In this document: positions 29,211 to 38,378 of the stretch, piece by piece
How positions within the stretch are numbered: the stretch's first letter is position 1
Layout: every line of letters begins with the position of its first letter
Source: SG8-41 sp963699525
Lineage (GTDB): Bacteria > Pseudomonadota > Gammaproteobacteria > Burkholderiales > SG8-41
Assembly (NCBI GenBank): GCA_963699525.1
Contig: CAVOUI010000004.1
Coordinates: 248,001-312,000 of the forward strand
Length of the DNA stretch: 64,000 nucleotides
Reading direction: 5' to 3'
The notes under the pieces: generated by a model
Seen by the model: the letters and a program-made list of their open reading frames with translations, nothing else
Databases searched by the model: none
Told to the model about the DNA's origin: nothing
Made by a program: the position numbers and the translations under genes

Positions 29211-30455
29211 ATGCTTGCCCTGCAAAGCGCCTTCGGCTTTCTCGCGATCATCGCGATCGCGTGGCTGCTGTCGGAGGAGCGCCGCGCGCTTCCGTGGCGC
29301 ATTGTGGTCTCCGGCGCATTGCTGCAGATCGTGCTGGCGGCGGCGCTCCTCAAGCTGCCGGTCTTCAGGGATCTTTTCCTTGCCCTGAATGACCTCCTGT
29401 CCGCGCTGGAGCGGGCGACGCAGGAGGGGACGCGCTTCGTGTTCGGTTTTCTCGGAGGGGGGCCGCAGCCGTTCGCGGAGCAACCCGGAACATCGAGCTT
29501 CGTTCTCGCGTTTCGCGCGCTGCCGCTGATTCTCGTCGTGAGCGCCCTGTCGGCGCTGCTTTTCCACTGGCGGGTGCTGCCCGCTGTCGTGCGCGCGTTC
29601 GCCGCCGTGCTGGAGAAGGCGATGGGCGTGGGCGGCGCGGTCGGGCTCTCCACGGCCGCCAACATCTTTGTCGGCATGGTGGAAGCGCCGCTCGTCGTGC
29701 GGCCCTACCTCAAGGAGATGAGCCGCGGAGAGCTCTTCATCGTCATGACCGCGGGCATGGCCGGCATCGCCGGGACGGTGATGGCGCTCTATGCGGCGAT
29801 TCTCGGCCCGGTGATTCCGGACGCCATGGGGCACATCCTGTCGGCGTCGATCATCAGCGCGCCGGCGGCGATCCTGATCGCGGCGGTGATGGTGCCGCCG
29901 CGCGGCGCGCCGACCTCGGGGCAGCTCGTCCCGCCGCAGCTCGCGCGGAGCAGCATGGACGCCGTGACGCGCGGCACGCTCGACGGGCTGCAGCTTCTGC
30001 TCGCCATCGTGGCGATGCTGATCGTGCTGATCGCGCTGGTCACCCTCGTGAACCTCGCTCTCGGCCTGCTGCCGCACTGGGGCGGAGCGCAGGTCACGCT
30101 GCAGCGGATGCTGGGCTACGCGATGGCGCCGCTGGTGTGGCTCGCCGGCGTGCCTGCCTCCGAGGCGGTGACGGCAGGGGCGCTCATGGGAACGAAGACC
30201 GTGCTGAACGAGTTCATCGCTTACGTGGACCTCGCGCAGCTTCCGGCCGATGCGCTCGGGGCGAGAAGCCGGCTCATCATGACCTACAGTCTGTGCGGCT
30301 TCGCCAATTTCGGCAGCCTTGGCATCCTGATCGGCGGCATGGCGTCCATGGTGCCGGAGCGGCGCGATGAGATCGTCGCGCTCGGGCTGCGCTCCATCGT
30401 GGCCGGCACGCTCGCGACGTTGATGACGGGCGCGGTGGTTGGCATGCTTGCTTGA
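29211..30455 (+). CDS. Concentrative nucleoside transporter (NupC/CNT family)
   Basis: This 414-residue inner-membrane permease is predicted to import nucleosides with H+ or Na+. The CNT signatures are GVGGAVGLSTAANIFVGMVEAP near 138-160 and TAGMAGIAGTVMALYA near 180, with a C-terminal gate domain containing GTKTVLNEF and SYSLCGFANFGSLG-like residues. About eight to ten hydrophobic segments are visible. The ATG follows the cysS stop with no gap, so expression depends on the upstream gene. The exact nucleoside range is not readable. Confidence 0.9.
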   Translation: MLALQSAFGFLAIIAIAWLLSEERRALPWRIVVSGALLQIVLAAALLKLPVFRDLFLALNDLLSALERATQEGTRFVFGFLGGGPQPFAEQPGTSSFVLAFRALPLILVVSALSALLFHWRVLPAVVRAFAAVLEKAMGVGGAVGLSTAANIFVGMVEAPLVVRPYLKEMSRGELFIVMTAGMAGIAGTVMALYAAILGPVIPDAMGHILSASIISAPAAILIAAVMVPPRGAPTSGQLVPPQLARSSMDAVTRGTLDGLQLLLAIVAMLIVLIALVTLVNLALGLLPHWGGAQVTLQRMLGYAMAPLVWLAGVPASEAVTAGALMGTKTVLNEFIAYVDLAQLPADALGARSRLIMTYSLCGFANFGSLGILIGGMASMVPERRDEIVALGLRSIVAGTLATLMTGAVVGMLA

Positions 30456-30467
30456 GTAACGAGTAAT
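30454..30467. repeat. Two 7-base tandem units at the end of the nucleoside permease gene
   Basis: GAGTAAC and GAGTAAT are adjacent and include the stop codon. The unit matches, with rotation, the TAACGAG units at 12965. Confidence 0.4.
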
Positions 30468-30501
30468 GCGAGGAGATTGCGGCGGCGCGCCACCTTGCCG
30501 C

Positions 30502-30530
30502 TTACCTATCACCCGGTTTCGGAATATCAT
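30502..30530 (+). promoter_or_regulatory. Possible sigma-70 promoter for the MFS-enolase pair
   Basis: TTACCT and TATCAT are separated by 17 bases and lie about 50 bases before the MFS start codon. The -10 matches five of six consensus bases; the -35 is weak. Confidence 0.35.
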
Positions 30531-30581
30531 GCCGGCCAAAGCTGTTCTCAGGTCGTTCAAATCCTAGGAGGAGGGGAACCC

Positions 30582-31934
30582 ATGAGCACGACAGTCAATG
30601 CGGGGGCGCGCCTGGACCGGCTGCCCGTCAGTCCGTTCCACTACCGCATCTTCTGGCTGGTCGGCGCCGGCATGTTCTTCGACGGCTACGACCTGTACGT
30701 CGCGAGCAGCGTGCTCGCGGCGACGATCCAGACCAAGTTCTCGACGCTGCCGCAGAACCTGCAATTCATCTCGCTCACTTTCGTCGGCATGACGCTCGGT
30801 GCGCTCATCACGGGCTTTCTCGGCGACCGCTACGGCAGGCGCTTCACCTATCAGGTGAACCTGCTGATCTTCGGGCTCGCTTCGCTCGCCGCGGCATTTG
30901 CCCAGGACATGGGCCAGCTCATCGCCTGCCGTTTCGTGCAGGGATTAGGCCTCGGCGCCGAGATCGTGGTCGGCTACTCGACGCTCACCGAGTTCGTTCC
31001 GCCGAGGACGCGCGGGCGCTGGCTTGCCTTCATGGCATTCCTCGTCGTGGCGGGGTTCCCGGTGACGGCAATCCTCGGCTATCTGATCATTCCGACCTTC
31101 GGCTGGCGGCCGATGTTCGTCGTCGCCGGCATCGGCGCGCTCATCGTGTGGTATCTGCGCAAGAACCTGCCGGAATCGCCGCGGTGGCTCGAATCGAAGG
31201 GCCGAACCGCGGAGGCCGAGGCGCTGATGCAGTCGATCGAGAAGGAGGTCGCCGCGGGAGCAACGCTGCCCGCGCCGTCCGCGCCGTCCGCCGCGCCACA
31301 GGTCAGCGCGATGGCGATGCTCAAGCCCCCGATCCTTCAGCGCATGATCGTCGGGAGCTGGGTGCTGATCACGATCAACACCCTGATCTTCGGCTTCGTG
31401 ATCTTCCTGCCCCAGTTCTTCCTGCGCCAGGGGCTGACCATCAGCCAGTCGCTCGGATACACCGTGGTGCTCGCAGTCGCATCGCTGGTGGGCTGCGCGG
31501 TGGGAGCCTGGACGGCCGACGCGATCGGGCGGCGCTGGAGCATTATCGGCGCCTCGATCGTGACGATCGTCGCCGGCTGGATCTACGCGAGCTTCAGCGC
31601 GGCATCCGATCCCGCAATCGTCCTGAGCGTCGGCTTCGTGCTGATCGTCGCGATCTACGTCCAGACCGCGCTCCTGTTCGGGGTCTATACGCCGGAGCTC
31701 TTCCCGACCGAAATCCGGCTGCGCGCAAACGGAATCTGCAACACTCTGGGCCGCCTCGCGACGGTGGTCTCGCCTTTCATCGTAGGCGCGCTGATGACGA
31801 GCTACAAGCTGCCGGGCGTCATCAGCCTGATGATCGGCCTTCTGGTCGTCCAGATCATCGCAGTCTGGGTGTGGGGAATCGAGCCCGCGAAACGCTCCCT
31901 GGAGAGCGTCGAGGTCAAGCCCGCTCCGGCCTGA
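30582..31934 (+). CDS. MFS transporter (sugar-porter / metabolite:H+ symporter type)
   Basis: The 450-residue permease has about 12 membrane segments. It carries the MFS loop motif GDRYGRR after helix 2, FDGYDLYVAS in helix 1 (typical of organic-acid symporters) and PESPRWL after helix 6. The ATG at 30582 is chosen over earlier in-frame starts because AGGAGGAGGGG lies just before it. A mandelate-racemase-family enzyme follows 134 bases later on the same strand, so the pair may import and process a sugar acid or related hydroxy acid. The substrate is not known. Confidence 0.85.
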   Translation: MSTTVNAGARLDRLPVSPFHYRIFWLVGAGMFFDGYDLYVASSVLAATIQTKFSTLPQNLQFISLTFVGMTLGALITGFLGDRYGRRFTYQVNLLIFGLASLAAAFAQDMGQLIACRFVQGLGLGAEIVVGYSTLTEFVPPRTRGRWLAFMAFLVVAGFPVTAILGYLIIPTFGWRPMFVVAGIGALIVWYLRKNLPESPRWLESKGRTAEAEALMQSIEKEVAAGATLPAPSAPSAAPQVSAMAMLKPPILQRMIVGSWVLITINTLIFGFVIFLPQFFLRQGLTISQSLGYTVVLAVASLVGCAVGAWTADAIGRRWSIIGASIVTIVAGWIYASFSAASDPAIVLSVGFVLIVAIYVQTALLFGVYTPELFPTEIRLRANGICNTLGRLATVVSPFIVGALMTSYKLPGVISLMIGLLVVQIIAVWVWGIEPAKRSLESVEVKPAPA

Positions 31935-32068
31935 GCTTTCCTGGAATTCGAGGAGGATCCCCCCTTCCTGCCGCTCTGCCGAGGCGGGGATCGAAGTCTT
32001 TCCCTCCTGCCGGCGGCCCGGCATGGGCCAATATTCCCTGGGCGGCTCAGAGTGATGGAAGGGGATGA

Positions 32069-33220
32069 ATGAGCAAGATTGCCGACGTCAAGACCCATCC
32101 GCTCTCGATTCCGCTCGCGCACACGCTGTGGACGGCGCACGAGGAGCTGAAGGACTCGAGCGCGATCCTGGTGGAGGTGCGCACCGAGGACGGGATTGCC
32201 GGCTGCGGCCTGATTCACGGCTCGCCGCAGAAGGCGATTTGCGAATGGGTGGCGCGGTTCGGAGAGTTGATCCGTGGAATGGAGGCTACCGCAAGCGTCG
32301 CGGTCTGGGAAAAGCTCTTCGCGCTCACTTCGCCCCGTCCCGGCGGCATGGGCGGGCGCGACGGGCTGCCGCCGCCGCTGCCGCGCTCGGCGCGCCCGCA
32401 GGTCATGGCGGCGATCGGGGGCATCGACATCGCGCTGTGGGACATCCGAGGCAAGAGCGCGGGCCTGCCGGTGTACCGCCTGCTCGGCGCGGAGAAGCGG
32501 CCGATCTTCACCTACGCCACGGGCGGCTACTACCGGCTGGGCGCGCCCGACAAGGTCTACGCGGACGAGCTGGCGAGCTTCGTGGCCGCGGGCTTTCGCG
32601 CCGTGAAGCTCAAGACCGGCGGCGGCACGGTCGCCGAGGAGGCGCGACGCGTGCGCGTGGTGCGCGAGGCCATCGGCCGGGATACCGCCCTGATGCTCGA
32701 CATGAACGCCCCCTACGATCTGGATGACTGCATCGCATTCGCGCGCGCGGTCGAGCCGCTGGACATCTTCTGGCTGGAGGAGCCGCTGCACTGGTACCTC
32801 CAGCCGGCCGACTTCGTGAAGCTCGCCGGCGCCACCCGCATTCCGCTCGCGCACGGCGAGCGCGAGCTGACGCGCTTCACGGTGCGGGACTTTATCGCGT
32901 CCGGGGCGATCCGCTACGTGCAGTTCGACTCCACACGCGCTGCGGGCTTTACCGAGGCGCTGCGCGTCGCGCAGCTCGCCGAGCAGCACGGGGTCATGAT
33001 CGCGCCGCACACCGTTCCCGAGCTACATGCGCACCTCGTCATGGCCTTTCCGCGCTGCGGATGGGGGGTGGAGTCGCACGGAGACGCCGCCCGCGATCCG
33101 GTCTCGGCCGGACTCTACCGCGAGCATGTCGAGGTGCGCGACAGTCACGTCCACCTCAACGACAAGCCGGGATTCGGCGTCGAGATCGACTGGGATTTCG
33201 TCCGGCGCCACCATGCGTGA
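32069..33220 (+). CDS. Enolase-superfamily enzyme (mandelate racemase / muconate lactonizing type)
   Basis: The 383-residue protein has the capping domain plus barrel of the superfamily. The KxK catalytic motif is Lys180 and Lys182 (AVKLKTGG). Metal ligands are Asp211 (LDMNAP), Glu237 (WLEEPL) and Glu264 (HGERE), with a second catalytic base His314 in APHTVPELH. This set is that of the mandelate racemase subgroup, whose members epimerise or dehydrate hydroxy acids such as sugar acids. The specific substrate cannot be assigned. The MFS gene upstream and the exact KxK/His geometry support a sugar-acid dehydratase or racemase. Confidence 0.85.
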   Translation: MSKIADVKTHPLSIPLAHTLWTAHEELKDSSAILVEVRTEDGIAGCGLIHGSPQKAICEWVARFGELIRGMEATASVAVWEKLFALTSPRPGGMGGRDGLPPPLPRSARPQVMAAIGGIDIALWDIRGKSAGLPVYRLLGAEKRPIFTYATGGYYRLGAPDKVYADELASFVAAGFRAVKLKTGGGTVAEEARRVRVVREAIGRDTALMLDMNAPYDLDDCIAFARAVEPLDIFWLEEPLHWYLQPADFVKLAGATRIPLAHGERELTRFTVRDFIASGAIRYVQFDSTRAAGFTEALRVAQLAEQHGVMIAPHTVPELHAHLVMAFPRCGWGVESHGDAARDPVSAGLYREHVEVRDSHVHLNDKPGFGVEIDWDFVRRHHA

Positions 33221-33275
33221 CGGTTCAGACTCCAGCGGGTTCCGTTTATCATAGTCGCTGCCGAGGACCCTGATC

Positions 33276-34241
33276 ATGCTCATCAACTGCGCCGCTTACC
33301 AACACGGGAAGAAGCTCGGCGATATACGTCAGGACGAGATCCACAATTACCTGAGCCGGCCCGGCTGCTTCGTGTGGGTCGCGCTCAAGGAAGCCACGCC
33401 GGAGGAGCTTGCCGAGATGCAGAAGCAGTTCGGCCTGCACGAGCTGGCGGTCGAGGACGCAAGCCACGGACACCAGCGTCCCAAGCTCGAGGAGTATGGC
33501 GATTCGCTGTACGCCGTAGTGCACACGGTGGAGATGGCGGGCGATGAGCTCAAGGTCGGCGAGTTGAGCATCTTCGCGGGCAGGAACTATCTTCTCTCGG
33601 TGCGCAACCGCACCGAACAGGGGTTCACCAGCGTGCGCGCCCGCACCGAGCGCGAGCCGCACCTGCTCAAGCACGGTTCGGGGTTCGTTCTCTACGCGCT
33701 GATCGATACCGTGGTGGACCGTTATTTCCCGGTCGTGGAGGGCCTGGAGGACGAGCTCGAGCGGCTGGAGGAACGCATGTTCGCCGGCACGCCCTCGCGC
33801 GAGAACATCGAGTCGCTCTACGCGCTCAAACAGAAGCTGACCACCTTGAAGCACGCTGCCGGCCCCCTGCAGGAGACCACCGGCAAGCTCTATGGAGGGA
33901 GGGTACCCGAGATCTGCGCCGGCACGCAGGACTACTTCCGCGATGTCTACGACCACCTGTTGCGGATCAACCAGTCGATCGACAGCCTGCGCGACATGCT
34001 GACGACCGCGATCTCGGTGAACCTGTCGCTGATTCAGATACAGGAAAACGAGACCACCAAACGACTTGCGGCCTACGCGGCCCTGTTCGCGGTGCCGACC
34101 ATGATCGCGGGCGTCTACGGCATGAACTTCGAGCACATGCCCGAGCTGAAGTGGGTTTGGGGCTACGCTTTTGCCCTGGCGCTGATGGTGATCTTCGACG
34201 GCTACCTGTTCTACCGCTTCCGCAAGGCGAAGTGGCTCTGA
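33276..34241 (+). CDS. corA: Magnesium/cobalt transporter CorA
   Basis: The 321-residue protein has a large charged cytoplasmic N-terminal funnel domain and two C-terminal membrane helices, with the signature GMN at residues 282-284 (YGMNFEHMPE) at the pore entrance and a basic C-terminal tail (YRFRKAKWL). CorA forms pentameric Mg2+ channels. The gene stands alone on the plus strand, convergent with dnaJ. The length is close to that of E. coli CorA. Confidence 0.93.
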   Translation: MLINCAAYQHGKKLGDIRQDEIHNYLSRPGCFVWVALKEATPEELAEMQKQFGLHELAVEDASHGHQRPKLEEYGDSLYAVVHTVEMAGDELKVGELSIFAGRNYLLSVRNRTEQGFTSVRARTEREPHLLKHGSGFVLYALIDTVVDRYFPVVEGLEDELERLEERMFAGTPSRENIESLYALKQKLTTLKHAAGPLQETTGKLYGGRVPEICAGTQDYFRDVYDHLLRINQSIDSLRDMLTTAISVNLSLIQIQENETTKRLAAYAALFAVPTMIAGVYGMNFEHMPELKWVWGYAFALALMVIFDGYLFYRFRKAKWL

Positions 34242-34248
34242 TTTCGGC

Positions 34249-34276
34249 GATCAGCTTTCAGCTATCAGCTGACCGC
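34249..34276. repeat. 7-base tandem units between corA and dnaJ
   Basis: GATCAGC, TTTCAGC, TATCAGC and the diverged TGACCGC run head to tail in the 42-base gap between convergent corA and dnaJ. The spacing equals that of the units at 12965 and 30454 although the unit sequence differs. Confidence 0.5.
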
Positions 34277-34283
34277 GCGTGGC

Positions 34284-35402
34284 TTATTGCGCGAAGAATT
34301 CCCTGACCTTCTCCATCCAGGACTTGGACCGCGGATTGTGGCGTCCGGCGTCCTTCTGGTTGATGGCTTCGAGCTCGGCGAGCAGCTCCTTCTGGCGCGC
34401 GGTGAGGTTGACGGGCGTCTCGACCGCGACGTGGCAGATGAGATCGCCGTGGCTCGATGAGCGCACGCCCTTGATGCCCTTGCTGCGGAGTCGGAACATC
34501 TGCCCGGTCTGAGTGCCCGTCGGCACCTTGACTTTGGCGTAGCCGTCGAGCGTCGGGATCTCGATGTCGCCACCGAGCGCGGCGATGGTGAAGCTGATCG
34601 GCATCTCGCAGTGGAGATCGTTGTGGTCGCGCTTGAATACCGGGTGCGGCTTCAGGTGAATGACCACGTACAGGTCGCCCGGCGGGCCGCCGTTCATGCC
34701 CGCCTCGCCTTCGCCCGAGAGGCGAATGCGGTCGCCTTCGTCCACGCCGGCGGGGATCTTGACCGACAGCGTCTTGTGCTGCTTCACGCGCCCGGCGCCG
34801 CCGCAGGCCGCGCAGGGGCTCGACACGATCTTGCCGCTGCCGTGGCAGCGCGGGCAGGTCTGCTGGATCGAGAAGAAGCCCTGCTGCATGCGCACCTGGC
34901 CGTGGCCGTGGCAGGTCGAGCAGGTGGTGGGAGAGGTGCCGGGCTTGGCGCCGCTGCCGTGGCACGTCGCGCATTCCTCCATCGCCGGGATGCGGATGCG
35001 CGTCTCGGAACCGCGCGCGGCATCCTCGAGCGAGATCTCGAGGTTGTAGCGCAGGTCGGCGCCGCGGTAGACGCTGGAGCGCGTGCGGCCGCCGCCGAAG
35101 ATGTCGCTGAAGATGTCGCCGAAGGCGTCGGCGAAGCTGCCGCCGAACCCCGCGCCGGCGCCGGCTGCCGCCGTCGGATCCACCCCGGCGTGGCCGAACT
35201 GGTCGTAGGCCGCCCGCTTCGAGCCGTCCGTCAGGATCTCGTAGGCTTCCTTCGCTTCCTTGAAGTGCTCCTCGGCCTTGGGATTGTCGGGATTGCGGTC
35301 GGGATGCCACTTCATGGCGAGCTTGCGGTACGCCTTCTTGATGTCCTCTTCGGAGGCGTCCCGGTTTACTCCAAGCACTTCATAGTAGTCGCGCTTCGCC
35401 AT
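34284..35402 (-). CDS. dnaJ: Chaperone protein DnaJ
   Basis: The 372-residue class A J-protein has the J-domain with HPD (KWHPDRNP) at about 33-35, a Gly/Phe-rich region near 75-105, four CxxCxGxG zinc repeats at about 130-205 (CATCHGSG, CSTCHGHG, CPRCHGSG, CAACGGAG) and the C-terminal substrate-binding domains. It stimulates DnaK ATPase and delivers unfolded proteins. It is the last gene of grpE-dnaK-dnaJ, 110 bases after the dnaK stop, and probably relies on the dnaK promoter. Confidence 0.97.
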   Translation of the reverse strand: MAKRDYYEVLGVNRDASEEDIKKAYRKLAMKWHPDRNPDNPKAEEHFKEAKEAYEILTDGSKRAAYDQFGHAGVDPTAAAGAGAGFGGSFADAFGDIFSDIFGGGRTRSSVYRGADLRYNLEISLEDAARGSETRIRIPAMEECATCHGSGAKPGTSPTTCSTCHGHGQVRMQQGFFSIQQTCPRCHGSGKIVSSPCAACGGAGRVKQHKTLSVKIPAGVDEGDRIRLSGEGEAGMNGGPPGDLYVVIHLKPHPVFKRDHNDLHCEMPISFTIAALGGDIEIPTLDGYAKVKVPTGTQTGQMFRLRSKGIKGVRSSSHGDLICHVAVETPVNLTARQKELLAELEAINQKDAGRHNPRSKSWMEKVREFFAQ

Positions 35403-35512
35403 TTCGGATGCTCAGTCCCTTCCCACGCGAAACGGCCGAGTTGAACGGCGCCGCCTCAGCATCCGTTCGAACTCGGCCAGCCAAACCGGCGCGTCAGCGT
35501 CCGGGTTTGGCG

Positions 35513-37449
<1,937 letters not shown>

Positions 37450-37491
37450 GTTCTACCTCGTTAATTTCTCAACAAATTCGTCCTATTCCGG

Positions 37492-37519
37492 ATATGGGGG
37501 TCAGCGCCCGGGATTCAAT
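37492..37519 (-). promoter_or_regulatory. Sigma-32-like heat-shock promoter for dnaK
   Basis: On the minus strand ATTGAAT is followed after 13 bases by CCCCATAT, which fits the RpoH consensus (CTTGAAA, 13-14 bases, CCCCATnT) closely. The -35 lies inside the end of grpE and the -10 in the 51-base grpE-dnaK gap. Confidence 0.65.
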
Positions 37520-38118
37520 GGCGGAGCGCCGCCGCTGCGGGCCTTGGCGACCAGGACCAGCGCGGGACGGATCACCCGGTCGTGCAGCAGATAGCCCTTC
37601 TGCAGCACCTGGACGACGGTGTTGGGTTCCGCGTCTGCCTCCACCGCGCTGATCGCCTGGTGGCGGTGGGGATCGAATCTCTGCCCGACGGGATTGATCT
37701 CCGAGAGATTGAAGCGCTCGAAGACACCGGCGAGCTGCTTCAAGGTCAGCTCGGCGCCGCCCCTCATGCTCTCCACCGACGCGTTCTCGGCGGCGAGGGC
37801 GGCTTCGAGGCTGTCCTTGACCGCGAGCAGCTCCGAGGCGAAGGTTTCCAGGGCGAACTTGTGCGCGGCCGCGATCTCGCCGCGCGCGCGCTTGCGGATG
37901 TTGTCGGCCTCCGCCTTCGCCCGCAGCCACGCATCGTGGTGCTCCGCGGCGGTGAGCTCCGCCTTGTGCAGCCGCTCTTCCAGGCTCGGCGTCGCACGCT
38001 GCGCGGGCTCTGGCGCCGCAGGCTGCGTGCCCTCCGTAGCGGACTGGGATGCGGGAGCAGCGAGCTCCCCGGCCGGGGTCTGGTTATCGTGATTTCCGAT
38101 TCCGGAGGTTTCCCGCAT
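37501..38118 (-). CDS. grpE: Nucleotide exchange factor GrpE
   Basis: GrpE releases ADP from DnaK and acts as a thermosensor. The 205-residue protein has a disordered Ala/Pro/Gln-rich N-terminal tail of about 50 residues, a long coiled coil (AEHHDAWLRAKAEADNIRKR) and the C-terminal beta domain with the family signature VLQKGYLLHDRVIRPALVLV. It leads the grpE-dnaK-dnaJ group and has its own sigma-32-like promoter. A divergent GGDEF-EAL gene lies upstream. Confidence 0.95.
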   Translation of the reverse strand: MRETSGIGNHDNQTPAGELAAPASQSATEGTQPAAPEPAQRATPSLEERLHKAELTAAEHHDAWLRAKAEADNIRKRARGEIAAAHKFALETFASELLAVKDSLEAALAAENASVESMRGGAELTLKQLAGVFERFNLSEINPVGQRFDPHRHQAISAVEADAEPNTVVQVLQKGYLLHDRVIRPALVLVAKARSGGAPPLNPGR

Positions 38119-38142
38119 CGTTTTTCCTGCTTAGCGGGTTGA

Positions 38143-38170
38143 ATTTTGGGCTCAATTACAGGAATTCAAG
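38143..38170 (-). promoter_or_regulatory. Sigma-32-like heat-shock promoter for grpE
   Basis: On the minus strand CTTGAAT is separated by 13 bases from CCCAAAAT, 25 bases before the grpE ATG. The -35 matches six of seven consensus bases; the -10 keeps the CCC start, the central A and the final T. The same spacing is seen at the dnaK promoter. Confidence 0.6.
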
Positions 38171-38228
38171 AGCCCGTTGCCGCAGTTAATGGTCTGTTTT
38201 ATAGATGTTTTTCAAAACGGACCCCAAA

Positions 38229-38245
38229 CCATAATCAAATTATGG
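38229..38245. promoter_or_regulatory. Perfect palindrome in the grpE / GGDEF-EAL intergenic region
   Basis: CCATAAT and ATTATGG form a perfect 7-base inverted repeat around CAA. It lies between the divergent grpE and GGDEF-EAL genes and could be an operator. It does not match the CIRCE element bound by HrcA. Confidence 0.4.
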
Positions 38246-38378
38246 GGTTACAGCGGTAATGAGACATCGCCATTCGCCGGGGCTACCTGACACAATCTTC
38301 GGGAAGGATACGCTGCCATGTTCAGCCGGACCCGCACGCCACGCCATTCCACCCGCGCAGCCGCGCACGGCGGCGCCG

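Noticed and set aside
38119..38258. CIRCE operator upstream of grpE
   Set aside because: No TTAGCACTC-N9-GAGTGCTAA-like repeat is present; the palindrome found is a different sequence.
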